The notes under the pieces: model-generated
Told to the model about the DNA's origin: nothing
The model's database searches: none
Seen by the model: the letters and a program-made list of their open reading frames with translations, nothing else
Assembly: GCA_034670405.1 (NCBI GenBank)
Contig: JAXDDX010000013.1
Span: forward strand, 4,851,001-4,915,000
Direction: 5' to 3'
Origin: Hoplostethus atlanticus
Lineage: Eukaryota; Chordata; Actinopteri; Trachichthyiformes; Trachichthyidae
Length of the DNA: 64,000 nt
In this document: piece by piece, positions 33,928 through 46,935 of the stretch
How the letters are laid out: each line of letters begins with the position of its first letter
How positions within the stretch are numbered: the stretch's first letter is position 1
Position numbers and translations under genes: made by a program

Positions 33928-34608
33928 CTTAAAGCTGCACAAGGCAAGCTTTTTTTTTAATTTTTTATTTTTTTATTTGCCCAAATTACTTTCTGGTGTC
34001 GGGAAATCAAAACTGGACAAACGTATATTTTAGGCGCATATTTAAAAGAGAAATAAAAATCCAACTGTTTTCATTAAACGTTAGATCTTTTGCCTCTCTC
34101 GTCCCTTTGGTATAAAACATCACAGACTGGCAGGGTTGGTAAACATGAGCGTGCTGTATGCAGTTCACTGATGTCACCTTACAGGATTTCTGGGTATTGA
34201 AGTCCTCAAAGTTCAAATGGCACCTCATGCTGCCATTTGGGGCAGGTGATGTTTTTTTTGTTTTTGTTTCCATGTTTGGTTGTAAGAGCTCATTGCTGTG
34301 TGTTTTTGATCTTTTTCTGTGGACGTTTGAGTTTCTGTAGTTGTCTGTTCAGCGATGGTGGCTATCGCTGCTCATGCTAACTACCCAGTTCTTCTTCTAT
34401 TTATCCCAAACAAACCGGAAACATGAAACTTGTCACTTCCTGTGCAGCAGAGGATTTTTCTACCCGACACCGGGTGTGTAGCACAGCAAATGTAAAAGTT
34501 TTCATTAACTGGCTAGAGGTTGAACCACTATTGTGTTACATCAATCTGTGATAGAGTAGCAAAACAGACATTTATTTCTATGGAAATGTTGTGCATTATT
34601 ACTTTAAG
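33928..34608. mobile_element. non-autonomous DNA element with CTTAAAG ends
   Basis: The left end cttaaagctgcacaaggcaa and right end gtgcattattactttaag are diverged inverted repeats. Inside, gttcactgatgtcacctta followed by ctgggtattgaagtcctc is the inverse of 58017-58060. It is about 680 bp with no coding capacity. Confidence 0.5.
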
Positions 34609-36276
34609 TTACGATATTTCTGTGCGATGCTTTGTGCAATATTCAGAAACCACAAACAAACCTTCCCTGGCCATTTCATCTCAAATTCCAGGCTCATATG
34701 AACCCGAGTTGAACTGAAACAAGTTTGATGTCCGAACTAGTCACCTTTACGTTTCCAGCAGAGCAGCGCTCTGTTCCAGGAAGTGAGGTTGAGTCGGGGC
34801 AGCGGTGTCCCACAGAGCCATATTCAGTTAGAGGGAGCTGAGGACAGGGACGCCCTATACGCGTCTGATTCAATTAACCAACAGAATGACAGGATGATGG
34901 TCTGTAGCAGCTTGCTGATCCCGTAACCTAGTTCACCTCCATCTGTCTGAGAGAGAGAGAGAGAGGGAGAGGGTGTGTGTGTGTGTGTGTGGGAGGATGA
35001 GACTCTGCCTGGACATTGAAAATATCATTACTGTTTGACCCCTGGCAACGTTGGTGCCTTGCTCACCCCACCGAAATAACAGAACCCCTAACTCTGGTTG
35101 TATTAAACGACAAACAAGATCACAAGTTCGTCTCAGTCGTGGTTGGAAGTGTGATGCGCTCCCTCCTCTTTTGTGTTAACTGGCCTCCTCTCTAATCTTT
35201 TATTTATCCTCCCAACTAAAGAGGTAATCCTGATTAAACATTGAGCGGGAAGGTTGAAATGGGGGAGTTTACAGCCCCGGACGGGGAAAGACAAACAAGA
35301 CAGACAGAGCAGAAAGTCTTTTTTTTTTTTTTTGTGCTGTTTTTGTCTGCCGGTCCTCCCTCTCTCTGCCATCATGATGTTTCCTCCCTCACAGTGGGAA
35401 AGTAACAGGATCACATCACTTTCTCCCACCAGTGGGATTAGTCGATTAGGGACAGGCCAACACTTTCTAAGATCCCTTCATCAGGGCCCCCCCCCCCCCC
35501 GAACTCCCTCAGCCCCCCTCCCTTCCACACCATCTCTTATGGACTGAGGGAGGCAGGAATCTTATTTCTTGCACAATTGAATTGAAAAATCATCCCCAAG
35601 TTGGAACTGTCACGCTTTGCTTGCGATATGATGATGTGCAGAGATCGTGGGGATGAACCAGAGGGATGACGTTTGGAGGCAAAAAAAAAAAAAACCACCA
35701 AAAAACAATTAACTGCCAATGAGGAGAAGAAGCCCAGTGGTGTAATTAAAACAGGCCATGCCTCCGTGCTTCCTGTAATACCGCTTATTAATACCACCAC
35801 CAACACAGGCCCGTCCTCAGCCAGCTAGCGTGGGAGCCATCGACATAGCGAAGCTGCTGAATCAGCTCTCTACTCAACGTTCTGACCCGCGATTGGCTCA
35901 GATGGCTCCGTCAAACGGGCCGATCACGGGGCGGCATACCAGGAATAACACCAAATGACCGTTCTCTACAAATTATTTGTTTCCCTTGATCTGTTGAACT
36001 CAATATTATGTTTGAAAATCAAATCAACCTTTCAACGGAACCTCGCGCTGTCGATATGTGATGGAGCTGACGCGTTCACGTGCCCGCTGAAAATGTAGAA
36101 AAAAGCAATATTCGCGTATATGAGTGTATTGTCTTTGTGTGAGAAAGAGCAGAGAAAGAGGAGGAATGTTATTGTCTTTCGTACAGCAGCTGGTTTCTTC
36201 TCAGCCCCTGCTGTCCAGGCCTCTTTTCACTATTCTCTGATTAGGTTTTTGTTGCCTCTCCCTCCATTTCCTGCTT

Positions 36277-36280
<4 letters not shown>

Positions 36281-36318
<38 letters not shown>

Positions 36319-36327
36319 GGGGGGGGT
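36281..36327. repeat. GT microsatellite followed by a G run
   Basis: About 17 tg dinucleotides then about ten G. Confidence 0.93.
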
Positions 36328-37099
36328 GATGAAGTATTCAGCAAGGGGTTTCTTTTTTCAGTCACAAACAATGGACTCGTTCAGCCAGCTAAACGGACTT
36401 CACCAGAAAGAGGTCAATTATAGAAAAGGACTTGCGAAGAAGAAGAAGGAGAAGGGGGGGGAAAAAAAAAAAGAGAAAGTCTTGATTAGTCTTTGTTATG
36501 GAAACCATGTCGTACTTGGTTAGAAAAAAGGGGTCTCCTGCAGTCTACATCAGACCCCGGATTGTGTGTCTGACATCTTGTCCTCTTGCAATGAAAATTA
36601 GAAATGCAGTAGTTTTTTTTTTTTTTTTCTCTCTTTGCTTTCTCTCTACAAGCTTAACATGATGGGAAAAAGAACATTGTGTCCCACTGGAACCGCCACT
36701 ATCCTCAAGCAGGGTCAAAACAGATTAAGAACTAAACTGCAAAACTCAGAAGCCGAGTGAAGCAAAGTGCTGCAGAAAGTGTATTTTCCCCTCTAACTCC
36801 ATGTTTACTGCAAGGCTGGCTTAGCTGGGACCCCCTGTTGTGGGAGGGGCCTAGCGTCTGGGCCGGCCCCCTTCAACCCAGCTCTTTTACATACACCTTC
36901 TAGGCCAACATCCCTGCTTTTTTTTTTTTTTTGTATGCATTATTGAGTCTCCTAGAGACACCCTTTAAAGGGATGGGGACTTAGCCATAAAAGGAAGTAG
37001 GACTCTGTATTCAACAAGGACGACTTCAAAAGACCCTCTGAAAAATTGATCAGTTGGGGTTGTACCTAAAGTAGATCTCTGGCTGAGGCCTTTTTTATT

Positions 37100-40000
37100 A
37101 AGTTGACACAACAAAAAGCGGCGAGGAAAAAGTGTTTTTTGTACATGAAGGGGGATATATCGGCTAATAATTCCTCTGGTCTTTGGCGAAGCATCTTGGT
37201 GACTTTTTAAAAGGCCGTATCTTCCCCGTTTTCAGCCGTGGAGATAACGGGCCAGTAGGGTGTTCAATGCAGTTCAGATTGTAAAGTGCAAAGGCATCAT
37301 GTTGTGTTATCTAATATGGTCGTGGTCCATTTACCCATGCCCCCCTAGCAGCCGCGAAGCTAAGAAACATCACGCCTGTCCTTAAAATGACATAGGCCCA
37401 ATTGTAGCCACATGCCGGACCAACCCAAAGGTAGGGATACTCTGGATACTCCAGTTTTATGGCCGAGTGTTGCGGCAAAGCTCCCTAATGTCTGGTCTGA
37501 GAGTCTCTCCAGCCGTGGCGAAGTCCCCGCTGTATCGTCAATTTGATCAATCCATTGTTGCGGATTGACACGCCGAGCCCGTGGCAGGTTGTGTGGCTGT
37601 TGGCCTGCGCCGCCTCCTCCAGAAGCCCCCCTCCCTCCCCTTCTTTCTCTCAAGCAAGGTCACGGGGTCACACGCCGGCCCGCTACGTCATCCAAACGAT
37701 AATAAAGGTCACGCCAAACATCACACGCTGCATTGCAGGGACCGCTAATAAATAATCCTGGGAGTTAAGCCCTAAAAGCATCGCTGCGCCCTGCAGGGAT
37801 TGGTCTTGGACAGGTGATATAGATAGAACTATCTCTAGTCATTCTTCACAAGAGAGGAGGGACACTCGGGCATCTTCTTTTAGCACATACTGGCTTTCAC
37901 ATGCACACTATAATGCAACTAAGGCAACGGTGCGATTAAGCCAGTTAACATGATTCTATTGAGTCCCCTAAACGTCATTGAAATCATTTTAACAGAGCTA
38001 TGGCATAGACCAGCCGTGAGAGGGCTTCTGGTGCGTCCACTAGCAGTTATGTCTTTATCAAAGCAACACAAAAAACTTCAAGAAAGTGAAGGACAAGGTG
38101 GTTCAGTGGAAGGCAGCATGGCTCCACCACAACGGAAAGCATCCAACTATTTCTACCAGCAAGGAAGAAGGACCAAACTAGGCATTTGAACTGAGAGAAT
38201 ATGCAACCTGATACAGGGCAGAAAGCGATGCGAGTCTATAATCTTGAGCGTGCACCCCGAACATTCGTTTAGCCCTGTGCGCCCGAATAGCCCACCGTGA
38301 GAAAATCGACTTGTGCACATCCCTAATAGGCCCGTACAGGGACCGGCGGGAGATGTAGGAGAGCGATGCCCTTGTTTGCGCCGCGGCCCAGGAGGAGTTG
38401 TCCTGATTTAGTAAACGCTTCCCCCCCGTTCTCCCGCGACGCCGGCGAAGGAGAGAACGGTGAGGGGGTGGGGGGAACCTGGCGTTGAGGTGGAAGATGA
38501 ATGCGTCACATGATGCGGGGCGGTCATGGTCGTTCATTATGTGGCACCGGGGCTGCATCGGGGTGGTACGTGGCAAACCTCTTCCAGGGACGGTTGCCAT
38601 GGAGAAATCGTGCCCCACCTCCTCATCGCACTAGTTTCTAACTGTTACATCACCAGGAAAAACACGCCTCCGTCATGCTCCCTTGGCCCCTCGCTCGCTG
38701 AAGTTTTCTGTAGAAACGCAGGTAGGGAACGCTCAAACAAGAATCAGGTACTTGACAACAGAAAGCTGCCGTATCAAACAGGGTTGATTGGTAATTTCTC
38801 TCAGTGTAGTTAGACTCACTACATGTTGCAGTGGGTTGGTGGTTGTTGGACCGAATTCAAACGTGGATGGTGTTTTTAGTAGTTCAAGGGAATTCGCTTT
38901 TTTCCATTCTTTATTTTTGATTTACTCCTTTAATTGTCAAGGTTGGACAAGTCAGATGTAACAGAGGCCCTTTTATTCATTATTAGGTACATAGAACAGA
39001 TAGTTAACGTTCCTTCCACTTTTTTCTGTCAAGGTCCTGAAAGTCTGGAAAAATAATTTGGTAATTTCCAGGTAGATAAGTTGGAAATTGCAAAAAAGCA
39101 ACTATGGACAATTATTTTTGTACTGTCCCAATAAATATATATATACGGGACATCTATATCTACATGATATATAGATATGGAGTATCTGTGTAAATACTAC
39201 TAATAATACTGAACACCTAAATGATTAAATCAAGAAATTAAGGTCAGGAAAAAGTATTTTATTTTGAAACTATTTGGTTAAACTGCATTTCTGCACTTTA
39301 CTTCAAATAAAACACACATTTTCAGTGGTATTAGTATATGGCACTGCAGATGTAACTATCATCACTTTTTGTAGCTTGAACTATTTTTCTAAGTGACTTT
39401 AGTTGACAAATCTGCATTTCTCTTGGGATAGCTTTGCTGTAGTTCAACTCCTGTGAAGTAACTGGTAGGTTGTGAAACTAGAAACTAAATGATCAGACCA
39501 GAGCCTAAACTTTCTCTAAAAAGTACAAGGCCCCCCCCCCCCCCGCCCCCACGTGTTGGCTGGCAGTGTGGATCTCGGCCCCACGTCCAAATATTTAGAA
39601 GATAGAGGGATAGCGATGGTGTCTTGGGGATCATGCTTCTGTTAAGCTGTGATGAGCTGTCAGGTCTACGCCTCTGTGTGTCTAATCCTGCCATTCCTCT
39701 CAAATCTGATCTCATCCACACATCTCTAGCATAGCTGAAGGCATCGCTGCTTTAATACTGATAATGCCTTTCTAGTTTGTGGGGAATATAATCTTTCAAA
39801 ATCCCCCTTAATCAAAGCAGCAGTGACACAAACATTGCCTTGGAAATCGGCCCGAGCAAAGACTTAATGCGGCGAAATGCTACACAACTGCCTCGGTTGC
39901 TCCAACGTGATAGTCACGCAGGCTATATTTACCTTTTGTTGAAGCCGTTTTGTAATACTTATTTTTTCTAAATGAGGAAGTGATAAGGTGAAACACAATT

Positions 40001-40840
40001 ATCACTCTCTTTGTATGGCCCCATGTTGAAAGTCTCTAACCAGGACGTCTGTAGCAGCTGTTCTCAGATTGACGTACACACTGGAGTTATTTGCGGAGGC
40101 CCCCTTCCCCACCGCGACTCTTAAAGGCCGAGGTGTATGTGCCGCGGAAATGAATTTTTGGCAGGTTCGCACTGACAAAAGGACATGTCGGGGGGGGAGA
40201 AAAACAACAAAGTGCCACCTTGGCGTCGCACTCTGCAGCATGAACAGGCTTGCCGGCTTAGCTAGTTGAATTCTTCACACACACCAGCCTCCACTGTGTG
40301 ACAATTGGTCTAACATATCACATGGTCGGTTGTGTGTTGCCTTGTAGAGACAGTTTCCTTTTCTGGTTTGTTGCCTTTGTTTGCGCCGCCGTGCAAACAT
40401 CCTCGACTCTTCAAAACAAATGGTCTGGAGGTTCAGCTGGCTGAGCTTGCCAGAGGATCTCTGCACCGTCGTGACCGATCAAACTTGTAAATCCAACAGC
40501 AGCTGTGGTGAAAGAGCGACAAAGTTCAGCTGAGGGAATCTGAGTTTTTGCCCCGGCTATTTCCAGTTCCCATAGGTGCAACTGGGGCATTGAGGAAACC
40601 AGTATCAAAGGTGGTGTTCTCCCCACTCGCATTAAAATAAACCAGCTGAAGAGAAGGCACTGGTTGCTTCGCCAGCAAAAGCAGGGAGATGGTGAGTTGC
40701 CACCATGGAGGAGAGGTTCTCCTTTGATGTTGAGTATGTTTTTTTTGCATTTCTTGCAGTAGTGGAGAGGCCTCTAGGGAGGCTCTCAACCTTCATCCCA
40801 GACCCCTCCTACTGTCAGCTGGCATCCTTCCTGATCAACA
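37100..40840. other. phf21b intron 3 segment with no recognised element
   Basis: Mixed AT-rich and GC-rich sequence. GC-richer patches at 37480-37690 and 38330-38620 hold CpGs and look unique. An A/T-rich stretch lies at 38880-39420. A C-run at 39532-39544 is a likely assembly weak point. No exon was recognised. Confidence 0.45.
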
Positions 40841-40846
40841 TTTCTG

Positions 40847-40847
<1 letters not shown>

Positions 40848-40928
<81 letters not shown>
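40848..40928. repeat. GT microsatellite
   Basis: About 40 uninterrupted gt dinucleotides. Confidence 0.96.
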
Positions 40929-40929
<1 letters not shown>

Positions 40930-41170
40930 ATCTCTAGCTGCTTTGAAGTGTGGATGGGGCCACAGTCACAAAGGTGCATTTATGTAACTGCAAAACAAAC
41001 TCCTTCTACCTGGTGGACCTTGGTAATTCTTCGCCCATATCCAGATTTGTTATTCACGCTGAATGCTCCAATGTTTGGCAATGAGGCGGAAGTGGAACTA
41101 ACAATGACAAAGTGTGTCCTCGCAGACATCTTTTCAAAGCAAAATGAATTGAACACGGCACCCTATATTG

Positions 41171-41665
41171 GGATTACCTTGGGTCCTGGAAAAGTCTGAA
41201 AAAGGCCTTAAAAGTATTAAGGACCAATGTCCATGTCCACCTGTTGTACTTGGTAAATACAAGTGATTTTGATACCACACCTTGACCATAAACATACCCT
41301 CCACAAACCATTAAAGTAGGAAAAGTCTTGAAATCAATTTTCTAAATCTAAGGCCTTTAAAGTATTAAAATGTCTTAACTCCACTTATTAGAGCTTTTAT
41401 TTGTTCACCATGCAATGGAAGGTTTCTTTGCACTGCATGTCCTCTTAGATCAATACACAACTCTCTGCTTTACTATACACTTTCTACACCTGTCCTGCAT
41501 ACACTTACAATTCATTTCCTGTTGTGCTTTTTCTGCCAGTTTATAGTTTCAGAACTTTCATTAGGCACGTCCAATCAGAAATAGGCTGTTTTTGACAGCT
41601 CTGTTTCTTTATTTTGATGTCAATTCTAGGCACAATTTGGCTTTCTGAAACCTGCAGATAGTTTG
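41171..41665 (+). mobile_element. hAT-like non-autonomous element (copy 5), near complete
   Basis: It opens ggattaccttgggtcctgga followed by aaagtctgaaaaaggcctta, has ccatgcaatggaaggtttct in the middle (shared with the 62547 copy), and closes ctttctgaaacctgcaga. The length is about 495 bp. Confidence 0.55.
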
Positions 41666-42329
41666 ATTTCCTGCATTTGTCACATTGAATTTGCTCAGAT
41701 GTTTTTGTTGGTTGTATTCGCTTATAGAGGGCGTCTGAGAGACTGTAGAAATCTGACAAACTCCTGTCAAATGTGCTCTAATTGTATCTTTCTTACACTG
41801 ACACCTTTCAGCACATCTTAATGGTGTTTTAGGGTGGAGGGCGTCCTCTGCTTCAGAATGATGGAGCACAGTGTGGACTACCTGTGTCACGTATGGATAA
41901 CGGTTGAGTCCAGTTTATTTTTTCGTCATTGACTTTCATCTGAGAAATCTGAGATGAGGAAATGCGCTGAAATTGCACCCTGCTGCGTTTTCACATGTAG
42001 CGATGGAAAGCGGCTAATTAGTTTTAATTTTACACTAATTTCAATGTTATTTACAGCCGTCCGCACATGACAATGGAGGCCCGGTTACATTTCAGCTAAT
42101 GAAAACGCACCATCCAGCGGTGAAGGGGCCTTTTATCCTCCTGCAAATCCCCTACGTTAGCTCATTATCGCTCGAGCACTCTGTTAAAACATTAAATCAA
42201 GTGAAAACGTGGAGAGGGAGAGAAAGAAAGAAAGAGAGAGAGAGAGATGTGTGTCTGGGTGACTCACTCGCCTAAAAATACAACCCATATTTCCTCCCGT
42301 TCTTTCTGCCGGGTTACGTTGACCCCGTG

Positions 42330-42545
42330 AGTCAGCGCTCCAGCTGAAAAGGTTGAGGAGCGTCCGACGTTCGGAGGATGGCCGATCTTACCGGGGGAAG
42401 ACGACGACGACGTTTGGCGCGAGGGCGCTATCGGGACCGCGCAGGGACGGGGACGCCCGTGTTGATGTGACCTCGGCGGTGCTGCCGCGGGGAGGACGAG
42501 CGGCAGGGAGCGGAAGAGGAAGACACTCGGTGGTTTTTGGGTTGA
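42330..42545. other. CpG-rich block in intron 3
   Basis: Dense CpGs (gcgtccgacgttcgg, gacgacgacgacgtttgg, ggaccgcgcagggacgg) in about 200 bp, bounded on the right by a repeat. There is no coding relative. It is a candidate regulatory element or small CpG island. Confidence 0.35.
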
Positions 42546-42860
42546 GGCATGTAAATGTCAACCCACTTTAGACTTCGATTATGAGAAACCCCGTTATGAT
42601 GCCCGGCTTACTCCCATACCAAACAGGTTACTGTGGCAGGGAAACCTCTTGCTGCGTTCACTCGTCAAACTCGCACAGCATTATGGGTACATTTTGATGT
42701 CAACAAAACACATGGCAGTGATCAGTGCTTACTGTTACTAGTGGGATCATTTCTTTCCCCTGTATTGGAACTAAGCTACTATTTCTCCCCCAGAATTTGC
42801 TCATAGTGCATGTAAACAGACTTGGCTTGCTCTCACACACTAACATGCTTGTGGAAAGTG
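42545..42860 (+). repeat. dispersed repeat pair, copy 1
   Basis: It contains gattatgagaaacc, gggtacattttgatgtcaac and ttctttcccctgtattgg, all found inverted at 52900-53235. The copies differ at roughly a quarter of sites. They are probably a MITE family; the ends are not fixed. Confidence 0.55.
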
Positions 42861-43846
42861 TTGCGCAACACTTCCAGTCCGACGGCAATTTATATGGATT
42901 GCGTCTCATTGCTTGCGACCTGCACGTCTGGTTCCACTTCCGGAGTCGTCTTGGTCGGATGTCGACAGGGTTTTTTCTTTCTCCTCCTCCTCCTCCTCCT
43001 CCTCCATGCCCAACCTCTTTCTGCTGCAGCCTAGCAGCCAGAAGATGGCATGGTTCGTATGCAGTCTCCTCTCTAACTAGAGATCAGGCCGCCACGCTAT
43101 TAATAGCCCTGCCATGCTTTTAAATAAGGCGCCGAGAGAGAGAGAGACATGAAGAGGTAAAGTGACACTGTAAATAAACCGCTGCTTACCAGGACGGAGC
43201 CTCAGAGGGAACACAACTCTACAAGCCTCGGTCTCAAATACACAGCACACACATATATATATATATACTACACACACACACACTATGATTACACGCACAT
43301 GAGTACACTCTGTATCATCATATCTCAAAATACATGTTCCATCATATTACTGCAGCTTCAGTGTCAAATAATTGCAATTACAAATGGAAAGGGATGATTG
43401 TGATTTCCAGCGGATGCGAGTGCAGATGCAGAACGAGCCGACGGATGAATCACCTTTCCTGTGCCAAGACGAGGTCTGGATTTGTGACGGATTTCCTTGG
43501 CTCCGGGGGCCCCTGTCGACAACTGTTTTCACTGAGGTTTTTATCACCGGGTAGCATGGTCCTCGGGACAGCGCCAGTCACTCTCTGCGATTTGCAAGCG
43601 AAAGGCAATGAAGACTGACAAGTCCGACCGGATAAGAGATACACGGGAGGAATTAAAAAGCAGGAGGACGCGACTAGGCCGAGAATGAAGCATGTTTCAT
43701 CAAGGCCTCGAGGAGGGAGGGGGAGTACGCTCGGTGCCGCGGCTGTTGGGCTTCATAATGTGTCACTTAAAATGTGGAACCGAGTGGCATCGCACGTATT
43801 TAAGTTAATAGGAAATGGTCAACCTGAGAGTTATCATAATATAACA

Positions 43847-43978
43847 GGGTGTCTACAGGTCCTGGAAAAGTAGAATTTCTTTTCATATGATTTACGTCCT
43901 TGAATGTGGTTAAATACAGCGTTTAAATGTTAAATTCAGTTTTGGAGGTGAGAAATTGAGTGAGAAATTCACGCATAC
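43847..43978 (+). mobile_element. hAT-like element fragment (copy 6) ending at a Tc1 insertion
   Basis: It opens cagggtgtctacaggtcctg followed by gaaaagt, the best-preserved family terminus. Similarity stops where the Tc1/mariner element begins at 43982, and I could not find the right half beyond it. Confidence 0.5.
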
Positions 43979-43981
43979 CTA

Positions 43982-45163
43982 CAGTTGTGAGGAAAAAGTT
44001 TGTGAACCCTTTTGAATTACCTGCATTCCTCTATAAATATATCTTTAAAAAATGGTCTGATCTTCATCTAAGTCATAAAAATAGATCAACACAATGTGAT
44101 TTAACAAATAGCACACACACAAATGTGCACTTTAAATGTCTTTATTGAACAAACGCTCAAACGCTAACAGCTTGGACTGGAAAAAGTGTGTGAACGGTGA
44201 GATTTAGTAGCTGGTGGAACCTCCTTTAGCAGCAATAACCTCATTGCTACAGTATGTCTGGGATGTCCTGCATGAACGGCTTGCTTCAGGTCATGCCACA
44301 ACATTTCTAAAGGGCAAAGGTCAGGGCTCTGACTTGGCGATTTGCTTGCTCCCTCCACCATGGTTGGGATGAGGTTGTGCTGTTTCTCCTCCAAGCGTGT
44401 TGAGTTTTTGTCTCGTCTGTCCACAGAACAGTGTTCCAGTAGCTTTGTGGGACATCCAGGTGGCCAAGATGAGACGGGCAGTCGTGTTTTAAGTAGAGAG
44501 CAGTGGTTTCCTCCTTGGTATCATCACATGAACACCACTCTTGTTCAGTGTTTTTCTTAGTGTGGACTTGTGGACACAGATGTTAGAAAGGCCAAGAGAT
44601 GCCTGCAGATCCTCAGCTGGGTTTTTTGTCACCTCCTAGACCATTATGTGGCTCTTGCTGAGGTAATTGCTGGACGTCCTCTGCTAGAAAGAGTAGCAAT
44701 GACACTGAATTTCCTCCATTTGTATCCAGTCTGTCTAACTGTAGACTGATAGCGTTATGAATCTCAACAACTCTCCTCCAGAGGTCTTCTGAAATGTCTT
44801 TTGACCAGGGGCATATTCCTCTTCCACAGTCTCTAACCAAACTGTGGGGTTTTTATATGACAGGACACCTCTAACCCACACCTGAATGTCATCTGATTGA
44901 TTGGATCACCTGACTTCAATTACCCTCTTTCATAGAAGTCATTATCCGAGAGGTTCACATACTTTTTCCAGCTTAGGCTGTTAATGTTCAAAGAATATGT
45001 TCAACAAAACATGTAAAAGTAAATTTTTTTTGGTGTGTTATGTGTGAAATGACATTGTGTTTTTCCTATTGTTGAGTTAGATGAAGATCACAGCATATTT
45101 CCGGAGCCATTTATGCAGGAATGCAGATAATTCAAAAGGCTCTACAAACTTTTTCCTTGCATG
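43982..45163 (-). mobile_element. Tc1/mariner DNA transposon, internally deleted copy
   Basis: Inverted ends of about 90 bp (43982-44075 and 45075-45163) share gaggaaaaagtttgtgaac, gaattacctgcattcct and tgatcttcatcta. The left end is ta then cagttg, the usual Tc1 arrangement. On the minus strand an N-terminal transposase piece (44613-44840: SEDLWRRVVEIHNA) and a C-terminal piece (44164-44424: SPDLCPLEMLWHDLKQAVH) are clear. The last DDE-triad acidic residue (E in PLEML) remains. At about 1.18 kb it lacks some 400 bp of a full Tc1 element and is non-functional. Confidence 0.85.
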
Positions 45164-45763
45164 TTCAGACTCTAGGACTCATTCTTTATTTTATTTTCAC
45201 ATTTATAAAATATAGAATAGGCTTTCATTCAATTTATTTTGTGAAAGGGCTGCTAGGAAAAAGCTAGTTCAGCAGACCTGGCGAGGACAACCTTGAGAGC
45301 AAGGTCAGCTCAACGAAGAGAGAGAAAAAAAAAAAGTGTTCTTGAAGCACCTCAGTAAGTAATTTTGATTGAACAGGCATGAATGAGAAATGACCATTTG
45401 ATTTATTCATCTCTCTGCAGCGGCGACATCCGGCCAGGATTTACAATAGGAGATCATCTGGCTGTCAGAACTGGAGAGAGAAGGTTGTTAGTTTGTCTTC
45501 CTTTAGCCGTCAGGGAAACAGGCAACAGCACGGCCGGCTATTCAGTCCAGTCTGAGCCCTATTGTGTTGAGGCGAGCCGCACCGCCGGAGTCTGCTTCAG
45601 GAAGTGGATAAAATCTAAAACAGTTGATCAAGACAACCCAGATAAAACAGGGTGTGAGTAATTTTTACAGATGCGAGTTTGGCAGGCGCAGAGTGTTTTT
45701 CGGGAGGCTGGGCTTTGGGTTTAAATTTAGCCGTGTGTCTTTGTGAGTGGGTATGTATTAGAC

Positions 45764-45779
45764 GTTGTGGGGGGGGGGG
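45764..45779. repeat. G-rich run with adjacent GA-rich sequence
   Basis: A run of about ten G, followed at 45950-45975 by ga dinucleotides. It has low complexity and no function is inferred. Confidence 0.7.
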
Positions 45780-45946
45780 TGAGGGTGGTGGTGTGTTAGC
45801 AAAGTGGTAGAAGGGGCCGTCCTTGTGCCGTCAGTCAGCCGCGCAGGCGCTAACAAAGAGCACCGCATAATGAATGGGACTTTAATTTGTTTTTCGTTGG
45901 CAAGGTCGCTTTGAGTGATGGGTGAAAGGCAGCGACGGGATGTAGT

Positions 45947-45977
<31 letters not shown>

Positions 45978-46479
45978 ACAAGAGTGAACAATATGTAAGG
46001 GTGACAGAGAGAGAAACAGCGATTTAAAAAGGTATTTGCCTTCCTCCTCTTCATGTGGGTATATACTTAATGCTAGGGTTAGGCCCATATATTGTTTGCT
46101 CATATACGGGGCCTCTTTTATTAAATATCAAGTATCCACTTCTGATGATGACTGTAGCTACAGAAAAAACAGTCTGGGAAACCGGAGAGGACATTTGATT
46201 TTCTTTGCCCATTTTATTTATTTGTCCTTCATCTAAAGGAATGATGTGTCCATCAGTTCCACCCTGACAAGAATACAACTCATGAGTAAACACTGAATAC
46301 TTGTAATTGTTTTGGCATGTAAATCAAATTTAAAGATGAATATCGGCACACAAGTATGGGCTCGGTAGTCTATTGGTAACGGCCTTCAAAAAAAACAACC
46401 CATATCAGTCAAACCCTACTTTATACCCGCACGCTTCAAAATGCTCTTTGATTGCCGGGCCTTTACATCACATAGGTAG

Positions 46480-46935
46480 ATGCCCTTGGCTAGGTCAGCT
46501 CGTTCGCCGCTCCAGATTTACCCAGCGGGGGGAAATTCTCCATCCTGGTAATGAGGTGGTTAGGCTGCGAGCGAGGCCCGGGCCACGGGAGGTCCTGCCG
46601 GTCAACCGGTATTAGGCGTTACCGCCAGCTTTTAAGCGGATGGCAAGAGAAGTCGCTCCCAATTACCGATGAGGGAGATCTGTTGATTTTCTCATCAGCG
46701 CCGGGGCCGTCGACCTAAATGAAGTCGCTCGTAAACAAACCGAACCGGTGTCCCCACGCTATGATGTATGAGCCCCGATGGCACCGCTGACTAAGATTAA
46801 GAGAACGTTCAACTTTCAGCCTCTGCTGCCGCCGCGCTGCCGGCATCGCTTTGTCCCTGCCTGTAACCTTGCCTCGCCCGGTGACGGAGGAGCCTCTCGT
46901 CGAATTATTGCTGTTGAGATTCCCTCAGAACCACA
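46480..46935. promoter_or_regulatory. CpG-rich intronic block, candidate enhancer
   Basis: CpGs are frequent over about 450 bp (ctcgttcgccgctcc, gcgagcgaggcccggg, ggcgttaccgcc, tgccgccgcgctgccgg), mixed with homeodomain-like caattacc and taatgagg. There are no repeat features and no coding relative. Regulatory function is inference from composition only. Confidence 0.3.

Noticed and set aside
42725-43123. 132-codon plus-strand frame
   Set aside because: It overlaps a dispersed repeat and a CTC trinucleotide run. No homology is recognised.
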